From Larsenimonas suaedae (GTDB taxonomy: Bacteria > Pseudomonadota > Gammaproteobacteria > Pseudomonadales > Halomonadaceae), in NCBI RefSeq assembly GCF_023712105.1, contig NZ_JAMLJI010000002.1:1-64000 (forward strand): a stretch of 64,000 bases of DNA, given 5' to 3'. The position numbers and the translations under genes were made by a program. The notes under the pieces are model-generated. The model was not told the origin of the DNA and did no database searches. It was given only the letters and a program-made list of their open reading frames with translations. This document shows positions 38,779 to 48,676 of the stretch, piece by piece. Every line of letters starts with the position of its first letter. Position 1 is the first letter of the stretch.

Positions 38779-39157
38779 GGACATCCTCCCAGATTCGCTT
38801 GAGACGATCGGCGAGCGTCATCGGATCGAACGGCTTTTCAAGCACGTCTGCCGCACCGATTGCCCGATACTCCTCTACCTCGGCCGGCTGAATCTTCGCG
38901 GTCATGAACACGACGGGAATGCGGGAAAGCTCGGGATCTGCTTGAAGCCTCTTGAGCGTACTGGGGCCATCGAGGTTGGGCATCATCACATCCATCAGGA
39001 TCAGATCCGGCTTGAATCCGGCAAGCGTTTCCAGAGCGTGCTGGCCATCATCACAGCCTGTCACCTCGAATCCTCCGACCGTCTCCAATGCCACCCGTGC
39101 GACCGCCTGAATCGAGGGGTCGTCTTCTACATGCAAGATACTCTTGAGTTCAGTCAT
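38765..39157 (-). CDS. Single-domain response regulator (CheY-like)
   Basis: Receiver domain only, 130 residues. The acidic pocket is EDD 11-13, the phospho-acceptor Asp56 (LILMDVMMPNLDG), the switch Thr in VVFMTAK and the Lys in LEKPFDP. No output domain, so it acts as a phosphate shuttle or by protein contact. It overlaps the hybrid kinase gene upstream (8 bp) and the cyclase gene downstream (14 bp), which argues for one coupled signalling unit. Confidence 0.9.
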   Translation of the reverse strand: MTELKSILHVEDDPSIQAVARVALETVGGFEVTGCDDGQHALETLAGFKPDLILMDVMMPNLDGPSTLKRLQADPELSRIPVVFMTAKIQPAEVEEYRAIGAADVLEKPFDPMTLADRLKRIWEDVHVDP

Positions 39158-42100
39158 TTAAACCACCCCCTGCCTGGCCCTCGTTCAACGCCTTGCGAAG
39201 AACGTTGACAAACGCTTCGTTGGAAATACGTGATTTAGCCACCGCGCCATACACCCGACTCTGCTGTTCGGCAGTCACTTCACTGCCTGAAAGCACCAGC
39301 ACCGGCGGCACGTTGGCCTTTTGTTGAATCAGCGGCATCAGCTCCCATCCGGACCCGTCAGGTAGACCAAGATCAAGCAGCACCAGGTCATAATCCTGCT
39401 CGGACAGCAGGGTCCGCGCCGTGGCCAGATCCGGTGCGGCGTCGAGGTCGGCGACGCGTCGGCACATGGTCGCGATGACATGGTGGAGATCATGGTCATC
39501 CTCTACATGAAGAATGCGCCCTCGATGCGTTCCGTTCCCCATCGCCTTGCGCAGTACACTCAACAACCGGGTTTCATCCAGGGGCTTGTTCAACCAGTCA
39601 AGCGCCTTGACGCCGCGCGTCAGCTGCAATGAGCCGTTGGCCATGTGCGCCGAAATCACGATGACCGGTAAGTCATGATAGCGCTCATCCGCGCGCAGGC
39701 GCTGCATGAGTGTGGTGCCGGTAAAATCAGGCAAGATCATATCAAGCGTCATGGCATCGAACTGCTGCAGTTGGAGCAGCTCGAGCGCCGCCTTGCCCGT
39801 GTGGGCAACCGTCGCGCGATACCCCCACCGCTCGATCAGATCCGACAGCAGACCGGCCACATCGGTATCGTCCTCGACGATAAGCACCGAAGGCCGCAGA
39901 TCACCTGCATCCTTGACCACATCATGAGCGCTCGATGACTCGACTCGAGGCAAGTCGACATAAAAGACACTGCCCGCGCCTTCCTCGGAGTCGAACCCGA
40001 CCTGTCCATTCATTCGATACGCCAGTTCACGGCTGATCGCAAGCCCAAGACCGGTACCGCCCTTTTTCTTGGTATCCGAAGAGTCGGCTTGGGAAAACTT
40101 GTCGAAAATCTTTGATTTGAACGACTCGGAGATGCCTGGCCCATGGTCTTCGATTTCGACGCGAACCCCAAGGCTTGAAGGCCGTGCACGAACGATGATC
40201 CGATCACCCTCGGGAGAGAACTTGATGGCATTGGACAGAAAGTTGGCCATGATCTGCTGGAAACGGTCGGCATCGACCGCGACATGGCAAGGCTCATCCA
40301 GCTCCAGATCGAGCGTGACTCCAAACTGGGTCGCGTAGGCCTCGTTGGCGAGAAGCGCCTGCTCAAGCAGCGGCGCCAATGGCTGCACTTCGATGTCGAA
40401 ACGCATCTTGCCGGCCACCAGCTTATCCATATCCAGCAGGTCATTGATAAGAACGTTCAAGCGCTTGGCGTTCTTGTGCGCGATGTCGAGCATGCTCTTG
40501 GTTTGCTCCGGAAGCTCTCCCAGCGCGCCACCGGTCACTAGTCCAAGCGAGCCAGAAATGGACGTCAGCGGCGTGCGAAGTTCATGGCTAATGGTTGAGA
40601 CGAATTCGCTCTTCATGCGCTCGATACGCTTGCGCTCACTGATGTCCTGGCCAATGGCCAGATAGCCTACCGGCTGCCCCTGCTGATCCTTGATGGCGGT
40701 CAGAACCAGCGACACCGTGATATCGCTGCCGGTACGGGTGCGACAGTTCCATTCACGCGTCTCTTCACCGTCCCTGCGCGCCTTCTCGACCAGAACGTGC
40801 TGCTTGCTTACGGAGATGTTCAGCTCGTCGCACAGTTGCTCATGGTAGGCATCCACTTCGTTGGACAGCAGCAACAACGACTGCGCCGACCGACCGAGCG
40901 CCTCGTCTTCCCGGTAACCAAACAGGTTCTGAGCGCCCGAATTGAACAGCGTGATGTCTCCGTCCAGATCCATGGCAATGAAGGCAACATTGACCGACGC
41001 CTCGATCAGTGCCTCCAGTCGCTGACGTGACTGCAACAACGCCTCTTCCGCCAGCTTCTGATCGGTCACATCGTAAATGAACCCGTACCAGGTGGTGGCG
41101 TTGTCGGGTTCGCGCTCAGGCGTGGAACTGCCGCGCATCCAGCGCACCTCCCCGGCATCACCCCGGATACGGTAATCGATACTCCAGGGCACCAGTTGCT
41201 CCCGCGAGCGGGTAATGGAATCGATCACGGCGGCTAGGTCTTCTTCATGGATAGGGGTAAAGGCGGCTGAAGCATCAAACCGCACATCCTCTGGGGTAAC
41301 GCCGTAAACGTCCTTGATGCCATCGCTGACATAGGGGAAGGAGGTGTGGCCATCCACATCTTCGCGGAACTGATAAATCATGCCAGGCAGGTGCTGGCTG
41401 ACCTTGCCCATGCGCGCCATCAGCTCGCTTCGCTGCTGCTCTTCATGATGGGTGTGCAGTGCGGTACCGATCCAACGTGACAGCGCCAGTAAAAACTCCT
41501 CGTCCAGGCTGGTCATTTCAAACGCTCTCACCGACGGGCTTGAAAAGTTGACCGTACCGTAGCGCATGCCGCCGACCCACAGCGGTACGCCGATATAGGC
41601 TTTGACCTGCATGATGCGATGACACGGATGATCCAGGTAGGTCGTTTGTTCGACATCGGAAAAGGCCAACATGCCATCCTGTTCGAGCGTGATACCGCAA
41701 TAGGTATCTGTCAGCGAAAACCGCTCACCGCCCTTCAGTGCGCCCTCTGGCGAGCACTGGAAGCGAACGATGTAGTCGTCGCCGTTGATGCGACTGACGA
41801 TGCCGATCGGAAGATTCAGAAACTCACAGCCGATGGCAAGGGCATGGGAAATGCGCTTGTCGAGCTCGAGCTTTCGGTTGGCGGATACTTCATTGAGCGC
41901 CCGCAGCGCCTTGACCTGACGTTCAAGCGACTGCTGCGTTTGGCTCATCTGACGACGCGTTGACCGGCCATGGGCAACCAACAGGATCAAGAGCCCGCAG
42001 GCCGCCAGCAGCATGCCAATGCACCAGCGACCGATGCTTTGCAGGTAATGCCATCGGTGCATTTCAGCTCGCGCGGTAATGTCCTCGGCAACGATGACAT

Positions 42101-42914
42101 GAAGATTGCCGGCGGTGCCCAACGGCACCACCGCCGCATAGTAGATACGCTCACCAAGAGAAACCTGTCGCTCGGACTGCCCCTCGAGCCGAGACAGAAG
42201 TGCTCGGGCCTGCTCATTCGACTCATCCGCCACGCGCCACTCGGCGGGAGACTGACCGACCCAGGAGGACGGCGCCACGACGGGGGTAACCACAAGATCG
42301 AGCGTCTTCGAAAGCGCGTAGAAATTATCGATCAGCGAATCGCTGATCACGATCCTCCCCTGGCGCGCGCGCTCGGCACCGGGCACGTCGAAGTACCCCG
42401 TAACGCGCTGATTGAGACCCAGGTCCTCGTGGATTATCGGTGATGCGCTGTCCGGCGTATCGTCACGGAGCGAGGCTGATCGATTGGAGCGTTCAGACGG
42501 CTGTCCGTATTCGAACAACGGTGACGCCTCGCCGGGGGCATAGATCGCAAGATAATCCACATTGCTTGTCTCGATGGCTCGACGGTAAGGCGTCATTTGC
42601 GCGTCGAAACGGGTCTTGAGCGCCGCCCGCGTGGCCCTGTCTTCAGCACGCGACCATTGCTGCATCAGCTCGGCAAGCGCGGTATTGGCAGTAATCAATT
42701 CGACCTGCTGCCGCATTGAATCCACGCTCAAGGCCAGCATCTTGGACAGGGCCTGCTGCTCGAGAACAATGTCTTTATGAAGGCTTGCGTGCCAGTCCTC
42801 GTCGGAATGACGCAACGACGCTGACATCATATAGCTGAAGAAGATTACGATCAGCAGGATGCCAAGCGCGGCCAGCGACTTTGGATGTTTGAGAGTCGAG
42901 GGGATCCCGTTCAT
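39150..42914 (-). CDS. Membrane hybrid sensor histidine kinase with two receiver domains
   Basis: 1254 residues. Layout: membrane helix about 14-30, a periplasmic sensor to about 285, a second helix about 295-315, a GAF domain about 350-500, two PAS domains about 510-760, the HisKA dimerisation domain with phospho-His about 777 (STISHELRTPLTSI), an HATPase domain (NAIKFSPEG, DHGPGI, GGTGLGLAISRELA), then two receivers with Asp about 1056 (LDMILPD) and 1181 (LDLGLPD). A PAS-GAF kinase of this type senses an unknown cue. It should feed phosphate to the receiver and Hpt-cyclase encoded downstream. Confidence 0.93.
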   Translation of the reverse strand: MNGIPSTLKHPKSLAALGILLIVIFFSYMMSASLRHSDEDWHASLHKDIVLEQQALSKMLALSVDSMRQQVELITANTALAELMQQWSRAEDRATRAALKTRFDAQMTPYRRAIETSNVDYLAIYAPGEASPLFEYGQPSERSNRSASLRDDTPDSASPIIHEDLGLNQRVTGYFDVPGAERARQGRIVISDSLIDNFYALSKTLDLVVTPVVAPSSWVGQSPAEWRVADESNEQARALLSRLEGQSERQVSLGERIYYAAVVPLGTAGNLHVIVAEDITARAEMHRWHYLQSIGRWCIGMLLAACGLLILLVAHGRSTRRQMSQTQQSLERQVKALRALNEVSANRKLELDKRISHALAIGCEFLNLPIGIVSRINGDDYIVRFQCSPEGALKGGERFSLTDTYCGITLEQDGMLAFSDVEQTTYLDHPCHRIMQVKAYIGVPLWVGGMRYGTVNFSSPSVRAFEMTSLDEEFLLALSRWIGTALHTHHEEQQRSELMARMGKVSQHLPGMIYQFREDVDGHTSFPYVSDGIKDVYGVTPEDVRFDASAAFTPIHEEDLAAVIDSITRSREQLVPWSIDYRIRGDAGEVRWMRGSSTPEREPDNATTWYGFIYDVTDQKLAEEALLQSRQRLEALIEASVNVAFIAMDLDGDITLFNSGAQNLFGYREDEALGRSAQSLLLLSNEVDAYHEQLCDELNISVSKQHVLVEKARRDGEETREWNCRTRTGSDITVSLVLTAIKDQQGQPVGYLAIGQDISERKRIERMKSEFVSTISHELRTPLTSISGSLGLVTGGALGELPEQTKSMLDIAHKNAKRLNVLINDLLDMDKLVAGKMRFDIEVQPLAPLLEQALLANEAYATQFGVTLDLELDEPCHVAVDADRFQQIMANFLSNAIKFSPEGDRIIVRARPSSLGVRVEIEDHGPGISESFKSKIFDKFSQADSSDTKKKGGTGLGLAISRELAYRMNGQVGFDSEEGAGSVFYVDLPRVESSSAHDVVKDAGDLRPSVLIVEDDTDVAGLLSDLIERWGYRATVAHTGKAALELLQLQQFDAMTLDMILPDFTGTTLMQRLRADERYHDLPVIVISAHMANGSLQLTRGVKALDWLNKPLDETRLLSVLRKAMGNGTHRGRILHVEDDHDLHHVIATMCRRVADLDAAPDLATARTLLSEQDYDLVLLDLGLPDGSGWELMPLIQQKANVPPVLVLSGSEVTAEQQSRVYGAVAKSRISNEAFVNVLRKALNEGQAGGGLND

Positions 42915-43003
42915 GCCATACGCCTTAACAATGGGTAAAAGTAGTAACGGCTAAAGTGAACGGTAATACACCTATAAAATTCGGTAACCACGAAATAGGC
43001 AAT

Positions 43004-43027
43004 AAAAAAGGCGCCTTACGGCGCCTT
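43004..43027 (-). terminator. Terminator after the DUF815 ATPase gene
   Basis: AAGGCGCC-GTAA-GGCGCCTT followed by T-run on the minus strand, about 50 bp beyond the stop and ahead of the kinase gene. Confidence 0.85.
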
Positions 43028-43076
43028 GCATTTGGACGACATCACTCAAACGATCAGATCTGATGCGCTGTATGAC

Positions 43077-43928
43077 TTATTCAGACTGGCTGCCGGCCCA
43101 CTGCGCCGCGAACTGCCACGCGGCGCGCCCGCTTCGAACGCCGCGGGCAGTTGCGAACCGAACCGCGGCCTCACGGGCAGACTCGTCCCAGGTACCGCCC
43201 AGCGCATCAAGCCAATGCGCGCAGGCCGAGAGATACGTCGCCTGATCGAATGGGTAAAAGCTCAGCCATAGACCGAATCGGTCCGACAGCGAGATCTTTT
43301 CCTCAACGGCGTCGCCATGATGAAGCTCCTGCCCGACGACGCGACTCTGTTCATTGTCTCGGCTGGATTCAGGCAGCAGGTGCCGTCGATTGGAGGTGGC
43401 GTAGAGCACCACGTTCTCGGGTGGGCCGGTCAGCGTGCCATCGAGCACGCTCTTGAGTGCCTTGTAGGCATCGTCACCGCCCTCAAACGAGAGATCATCG
43501 CAGTAGACCACGAACCGATAAGGCTGATCGCGAAGCTCATTCACAAGGGTCGGCAGGCTGATCAGGTCGAGCCGGTCGATCTGGATCAATCGAAGCCCTT
43601 CAACGCCAAGCTCATTGATGAGTGCACGCACCAGAGACGACTTGCCGCAGCCGCGTGCCCCCCACAACAACGCATGATTGGCCGGCCGACCGGCCAGAAA
43701 CGCGCGCGTATTACTCACCAGGGCGTCGCGCTGGCGCTCGATACCCACCAGCTCCGACAGTTTCAGGCTGTCGCGAGGCTCGACCGCGATCAGCTGACCG
43801 CCCAGGGGGTGGCGCTGCCACAGCGCCGCCGTATCCCGCGCCCAGTCGATCGGGTCGCGCTGTGGCGGAAGAAACGGCTCGAGTCGATCCAGTAAATGAA
43901 TCAAGCGCGTACTCAGTGCCTCGTTCAT
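43077..43928 (-). CDS. DUF815 family AAA-type ATPase
   Basis: 283 residues. Walker A is GARGCGKSS near residue 89-97, Walker B is FVVYCDDLSFE, a sensor Asn lies in YATSNRRHLLP, and SDRFGLWLSFYPF follows. The family is widespread in proteobacteria with no settled role. The structure suggests an AAA+ fold. It is monocistronic with its own terminator. The C-terminal Trp/Ala-rich end (RAAWQFAAQWAG) is usual for the family. Confidence 0.88.
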   Translation of the reverse strand: MNEALSTRLIHLLDRLEPFLPPQRDPIDWARDTAALWQRHPLGGQLIAVEPRDSLKLSELVGIERQRDALVSNTRAFLAGRPANHALLWGARGCGKSSLVRALINELGVEGLRLIQIDRLDLISLPTLVNELRDQPYRFVVYCDDLSFEGGDDAYKALKSVLDGTLTGPPENVVLYATSNRRHLLPESSRDNEQSRVVGQELHHGDAVEEKISLSDRFGLWLSFYPFDQATYLSACAHWLDALGGTWDESAREAAVRFATARGVRSGRAAWQFAAQWAGSQSE

Positions 43929-44020
43929 GACAGATCCTTATCCTTTTACACATTTAACTTAACGCCAGAGCGCTGTAAGGTGGCATCGAACCAAGGGAAC
44001 TTGACCGCCAAAAGGAGCGC

Positions 44021-44833
44021 ATGACCCGCATGGCAAGACGTTCATGGAAGACCCCACTTATTCTAGGTCTGCTCGGCGCAGTGCTGAGCGGCTGTTCGAC
44101 CTCGCCTCTCGGCCGCTCTCAGCTCTCGCTCTATTCAGACGACGAGCTGGGGCAGATGGGGCAGAAAAGCTTTGCCACCTACCAGCAGAAACTGCCGGAA
44201 GTCCAGGGCAAGACGCGCCAGTACGTTCAATGCGTCGCAGACGCCATCACCGATCAGGTCACGCAGGAAGGCGCCCCGAAACAGTGGAATCTGGCTGTGT
44301 TCAAAAGTGATCAGGCCAATGCGTTCGCTCTGCCGGGCGGCTACATCGGCGTCTACAGCGGTCTTTTGGATGTGGCCAAGAATCAGGACCAGCTCGCGGC
44401 CGTGATCGGTCACGAAGTCTCCCACGTTCTCGCGCACCACGCCAACGAGCGCGTCTCGACCCAGGCTGTGACCCAGTCCGGACTCAGCGTGGTCAGCGCC
44501 GTCGCCGGCGGCGGCGAACAGCTTGCAACGCTTCTGGGCGCGGGCGCTCAGTATGGCGTACTGCTGCCCTTTTCACGCAAGCAGGAATCGGAGGCGGATC
44601 TGCTTGGGCTGGATTTGATGGCCAAGGCAGGCTTTGACCCTGAGGCAAGCGTTGCGCTCTGGAACAACATGAAAGCCGCCGGCGGCGGCCAACCGCCCGA
44701 ATGGATGTCGACCCACCCGGGCAACGACCGCCGCATTGGCGACCTTCAAGGCCGCATGAGCGAGGCCGGGGCGCTCTACACCAGTGCCAAGTCGGCCGGA
44801 CGCACACCCAACTGCAACCGCCTGAAACCATAG
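44021..44833 (+). CDS. M48-family metalloprotease lipoprotein (LoiP/YggG-like)
   Basis: Zinc protease of 270 residues with a lipoprotein signal (LSGC, Cys25). The catalytic site is HEVSH at 131-135 with the third ligand in the KQESEAD segment near 191. Relatives in E. coli (LoiP, BepA) degrade or help fold outer-membrane proteins in the periplasm. AAGGAG lies three bases before the ATG at 44021; another ATG three codons on is possible. Converges with aroE, 30 bp away. Confidence 0.9.
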   Translation: MTRMARRSWKTPLILGLLGAVLSGCSTSPLGRSQLSLYSDDELGQMGQKSFATYQQKLPEVQGKTRQYVQCVADAITDQVTQEGAPKQWNLAVFKSDQANAFALPGGYIGVYSGLLDVAKNQDQLAAVIGHEVSHVLAHHANERVSTQAVTQSGLSVVSAVAGGGEQLATLLGAGAQYGVLLPFSRKQESEADLLGLDLMAKAGFDPEASVALWNNMKAAGGGQPPEWMSTHPGNDRRIGDLQGRMSEAGALYTSAKSAGRTPNCNRLKP

Positions 44834-44863
44834 TGTGACTGCCCCGACGCCGACATCATGGCG

Positions 44864-45700
44864 TCAGGGCGCCTCATCAAGCAGGGTCGCGGTCAAGGCC
44901 TGGCGTACCGCGCGGCGAACCGGCTCGGTTTCCGGCACCGCGCCGCGCCAGAGTTCAAATGACGCCGCGGCCTGCTCCACCAGCATGCCCAGCCCATCAG
45001 AGGTACGAGCGCCCAATGCCTCGGCCCACGTCATGAACACCGTCGGGCGCGCGGCGTACATCATGTCGTAGGCAAGGGTTGTCTCATCAAGCGTTACGTT
45101 GGGAAGCGCCGGCAACTCATTGCCAAGGCTTGCGCTGGTGCCGTTGATGATGACATCGAAGTGGCCGGTTGCATCGTCGAAATGCCCCCCCTCGACCGGC
45201 CCAAGGTCTTTAAACGCCTCAGCAAGCGCACTCGCTTTCGACGCTGTTCGATTGGCCACCATGACGGTTGCCGGCGCCGTCTCGAGCAAGGGTTCCAGTA
45301 CCCCCCGCACAGCGCCACCGGCACCCAACACCAGAATGCGGCCACCCTCAAGCCGTGCCTGCAGACGCACAAGATCGCGCAACAGGCCCACGCCATCGGT
45401 CGTATCACCAAGTGCCTGCCCCTGTGCGTTCACCATCAAGGTATTGACCGCGCCTGCGCGGCTCGCACGCTCGGTCAGTCGGTCGGCCAGACGGTAGGCC
45501 CGCTCCTTGAACGGCACGGTGACGTTGGCCCCAAGGCCGCCTTCCTCGACAAAGGCGTGCCAGGCGCTTTCGAACGCCTCGTCCGGGTCACGCGCCTCGT
45601 AATGAAGCGCCTGATCGGTTTGCGCAGCAAACGCCGCGTGCAGCGCCGGAGATCGGGAGTGGCTGATGGGGTGGCCAAATACGCAGTAAAGATCGCTCAT
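44864..45700 (-). CDS. aroE: Shikimate dehydrogenase AroE
   Basis: NADP-dependent reduction of 3-dehydroshikimate in aromatic amino acid synthesis. 278 residues. The substrate site is VFGHPISHSRSPALH and NVTVPFKE with its Lys. The NADP loop is VLGAGGAVRGVL and basic NRTASKA follows. The ATG at 45700 gives the family start MSDLYCVFGHP; the open frame goes on to 45745. It is separated from hemF by a strong terminator, so it needs its own promoter within about 60 bp. Confidence 0.95.
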   Translation of the reverse strand: MSDLYCVFGHPISHSRSPALHAAFAAQTDQALHYEARDPDEAFESAWHAFVEEGGLGANVTVPFKERAYRLADRLTERASRAGAVNTLMVNAQGQALGDTTDGVGLLRDLVRLQARLEGGRILVLGAGGAVRGVLEPLLETAPATVMVANRTASKASALAEAFKDLGPVEGGHFDDATGHFDVIINGTSASLGNELPALPNVTLDETTLAYDMMYAARPTVFMTWAEALGARTSDGLGMLVEQAAASFELWRGAVPETEPVRRAVRQALTATLLDEAP

Positions 45701-45756
45701 GACGTGGGGCATCGCTGTAGGTTGAACACCCAGGCACTCTAGCATGACCTCGTTTC

Positions 45757-45798
45757 GACCAAAAAAACGCCGGCTCGAGCGCCGGCGTTTTTTTGGTC
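45757..45798. terminator. Terminator between hemF and aroE, 42-nt perfect inverted repeat
   Basis: Arms of 18 bp, GACCAAAAAAACGCCGGC and its exact complement, around TCGAGC. A-run and T-run make it symmetric. It lies 37 bp beyond the hemF stop. Confidence 0.92.
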
Positions 45799-45834
45799 AC
45801 GGCCTCAAGGAACCGACGCACAGGCAGCCATCGC

Positions 45835-46761
45835 TCACTCGGTGTCCGCCTCACCCAGCCAGTCACGGGCATGGAGGTAATCGTGGTAGAGCGTCTCTTC
45901 GATGGAGGCCTCTTCCGGCGTCCACTGATAGCGCCACTCCGCCACCGGCGGCATCGACATCAGAATCGACTCGGTACGCCCCCCGCTTTGAAGCCCGAAC
46001 AACGTGCCGCGGTCATACACCAGATTGAACTCGACGTAGCGCCCGCGACGATAGGCCTGAAACGCGCGTTCTCTCGGCCCGTAGGGTGTGTTCTTGCGCG
46101 CCGATGCGATCGGCAGAAACGCCTCGGCGAAGTGGTTGCCCACACTTTTTTGAAAGGCAAAGCAGGTGTCGAAATCCCACTCGTTCAGATCGTCGAAGAA
46201 CAGCCCGCCTACACCCCGGGTTTCATCGCGGTGCTTCAGATAGAAATACTCGTCGCACCACGCTTTGTAGCGCGGATAGACATCGAGGCCGAACGGGTCG
46301 CAGGCCGCCTTGCAGGTCTTGTGCCAATGAATAACGTCGTCATAGACCGGGTAATACGGCGTCAGATCGATGCCGCCGCCAAACCACCACACCGGGTCTT
46401 CGCCCTCTTTTTCAGCGATGAAAAAGCGGATGTTGCCGTGCGTTGTCGGCACGAACGGGTTATGCGGATGAAGCACCCACGATACGCCGGTGGCGTGAAA
46501 GCTGCGGCCGGCAAGCTCGGGCCGCGCCGCGGTCGCTGACGCCGGAAGCTCTTCCCCATAGACGTGAGAGAAATTGACCCCGCCCTTTTCAAACAGCGCC
46601 CCGTTTTCAAGCACTCGCGTACGCCCGCCGCCGCCTGTTGCGCGCGTCCAGGCATCCTCCTTGAACTCGGCATCACCGTCTTCTTCGGCCAGGGCGTCAC
46701 AGAGTCGGTCCTGGAAATCGAGCAGGAAGGATTTCACGGTGTCGAGATAGGCATGGGACAT
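45835..46761 (-). CDS. hemF: Oxygen-dependent coproporphyrinogen III oxidase HemF
   Basis: Converts coproporphyrinogen III to protoporphyrinogen IX in haem synthesis using O2. 308 residues. Family stretches are [44 protein letters not shown] and [25 protein letters not shown] lies seven bases before the ATG. The tsaC-hemF-aroE row is conserved in related genomes. An O2-dependent enzyme fits an aerobic host. Confidence 0.97.
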   Translation of the reverse strand: MSHAYLDTVKSFLLDFQDRLCDALAEEDGDAEFKEDAWTRATGGGGRTRVLENGALFEKGGVNFSHVYGEELPASATAARPELAGRSFHATGVSWVLHPHNPFVPTTHGNIRFFIAEKEGEDPVWWFGGGIDLTPYYPVYDDVIHWHKTCKAACDPFGLDVYPRYKAWCDEYFYLKHRDETRGVGGLFFDDLNEWDFDTCFAFQKSVGNHFAEAFLPIASARKNTPYGPRERAFQAYRRGRYVEFNLVYDRGTLFGLQSGGRTESILMSMPPVAEWRYQWTPEEASIEETLYHDYLHARDWLGEADTE

Positions 46762-46897
46762 GGGGCAACCCCTTAAAGATGGCCGGTCATTGAATATATC
46801 GATCGCTTGAGGATCGCATCACGCGCGTATTGTCGGTGATCGCGCCGATAAGCGACACCCCTGCGTGCTCGAGCACCCGGCACAGATTGCCGCAGGC

Positions 46898-47455
46898 TCA
46901 ACGCAGAACGCGCCCACTGTCGAGATCGACGATTCGGCTGGGTGCGGCTCGCCCGCCGAGCGCGCCATCCAGTACCGCCAGATCATGGGCACTGGGGAAA
47001 TGCGCGAGAATATCCTCTGCGCTCATGCACGGCGGCGCGCCTGCCTGATTGGCAGACGTCGACACCAGCGGGCCGCCAAAGGCGGTGCACAGCTCGATCA
47101 CCAGCGGGTGGTCGGTCACTCGAAGCGCGATGCTTGAGTGCGCCCCGCGCACCAGCGGATGGGCCCGGCCATTATCCGGCACTAAAAAGGTGGTCGGCCC
47201 CGGCCAGTGGGCTGCAAGCGTCTCACGCTGCGACGACGTTAGACCGTCAAGATAAGGCGCGCACTGCTCAATCGACGCCGCGATCAGAATAACGCCCTTG
47301 GCCGGGTCACGCTGTTTAAGCGCTAAAAGCGCCTCAAGCGCCCTGGCATCATCGGGGTCGCACCCAACCCCCCAGACCGCCTCGGTCGGGTACGCCAATA
47401 CCCTGCCGGTGTGAAGCCAGGCCGCCGCCTGATCGAGAGAGACCGTTTCAACCAT
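46898..47455 (-). CDS. tsaC: Threonylcarbamoyl-AMP synthase TsaC
   Basis: Makes threonylcarbamoyl-adenylate from threonine, bicarbonate and ATP for the t6A37 tRNA modification. 185 residues of the Sua5/YrdC fold, with YPTEAVWGVGCDP, LKQRDPAKG (substrate loop), HWPGPTTFLVP and STSANQAG. AGGAG is ten bases upstream. The dehydratase TcdA, which acts later on t6A, is also in the window at 59663. Confidence 0.95.
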   Translation of the reverse strand: MVETVSLDQAAAWLHTGRVLAYPTEAVWGVGCDPDDARALEALLALKQRDPAKGVILIAASIEQCAPYLDGLTSSQRETLAAHWPGPTTFLVPDNGRAHPLVRGAHSSIALRVTDHPLVIELCTAFGGPLVSTSANQAGAPPCMSAEDILAHFPSAHDLAVLDGALGGRAAPSRIVDLDSGRVLR

Positions 47456-47518
47456 CGAAGAACTGCTCCTGAACGTTCATGCCATCCACGCGAAAGTGGC
47501 GGCCATGATACGTCGTCC

Positions 47519-48676
47519 TTATCGACAGCGCACCCAGCCGCCGGCGACCTGCTGCACGACGCCTTCAAGTTCCAGCATCATGAGTTCCGAGGCGCATTCG
47601 GCGATGGATTTTCCCGCGCGCTCGACCAGCACATCTATTGCGACCGGCTCAGCGCCGAGGTAGGCGGCAAGCCCGGTCAAAGGCGCATCCGCCGGGCCTG
47701 AATCCATCGACTGAGCCGGGCACGGCGCAGATACCGGCAACAGCAACTCGCCAAGGATGTCGTCAACGTCGATCACGAGTTTGGCGCCCTGCTGCTGAAT
47801 AAGGTGCAGACACCCGCGCGCCTGAGGATTCGAAAGGCTTCCTGGCAGTGCAAACACTTCTCGATTCTGCTCGAGCGCCAGCCGAGCACTGACCAGCGAC
47901 CCACTTTTCAACGTCGCCTCGACCACCAGCACGCCAAGTGCAAGCCCCGTAATCAGACGGTTACGCCGGGGAAAGAACTGGGGCCTGGCCTGAACGCCGG
48001 GCGGATGCTCACTGAGCAGCAGCCCCCCTTCGGCGACGATGCGCTCACGAAGGCGCTGATGCTGGCGCGGATACACCACATCGATCCCACAACCAAGCAC
48101 GGCGACCGTCGGCGCACCGGCCTCGAGTGCGGCCTGATGACAAAGACCGTCCACACCCAGCGCCAGACCACTGATCACGGCAAGGCCCTGCTGCGCTAAT
48201 GCCTGTGAAAACCGGCGCGCGTTGAACGCCCCTTCCGAGGTCGGCTTGCGCGTACCGACCATGGCAAAGCCGGGCAACGTAAGCGCTGAGTAGGCGCCAT
48301 GCGCCCACAAGACGATGGGTGGGTCAGGCAGCTCATCGAGTACGCTCGGCCACGCCGCACACGAGGGCGTCACTACCGAGCGGGCCTCACCGTCGCACCA
48401 GCGAAGATACGCCGATACGCGCAGGCCAAGCGGACTTTCAAGAGGGTCACACAGATAGGCCTGTAACGGTACGCGCGCCTTGGGTGAAAGCGCGGAAAGC
48501 CAGGCCTCGGGCCAGGCAAGGGCCTGCTCACGAAGTGCCTTGACAGTGCGAGGCCCCACCCCCGGAAGCAGCGACAAGGCAACCCACGCCTCGGGCGTGA
48601 CCGGCTCGAAAGGCTCATGGTCTTTGGAGACAAGGCCCGTGGGAAAAAGGCCCGTTGAAAAAAGCGGCGCTGTCAT
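47519..48676 (-). CDS. dprA: DNA processing protein DprA
   Basis: Binds incoming single-stranded DNA and loads RecA during natural transformation. 385 residues. There is an N-terminal SAM-like region, then the Rossmann-fold core with MVGTRKPTSEGAFNARRF, ISGLALGVDGLCHQAAL, VLGCGIDVVYP, FPRRNRLITGLALGVLVVEA and SGSLVSARLALEQNREVFALPG, then a winged-helix C-terminus. The start overlaps the LysM gene by ATGA. Presence alone does not prove competence. Confidence 0.95.
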   Translation of the reverse strand: MTAPLFSTGLFPTGLVSKDHEPFEPVTPEAWVALSLLPGVGPRTVKALREQALAWPEAWLSALSPKARVPLQAYLCDPLESPLGLRVSAYLRWCDGEARSVVTPSCAAWPSVLDELPDPPIVLWAHGAYSALTLPGFAMVGTRKPTSEGAFNARRFSQALAQQGLAVISGLALGVDGLCHQAALEAGAPTVAVLGCGIDVVYPRQHQRLRERIVAEGGLLLSEHPPGVQARPQFFPRRNRLITGLALGVLVVEATLKSGSLVSARLALEQNREVFALPGSLSNPQARGCLHLIQQQGAKLVIDVDDILGELLLPVSAPCPAQSMDSGPADAPLTGLAAYLGAEPVAIDVLVERAGKSIAECASELMMLELEGVVQQVAGGWVRCR

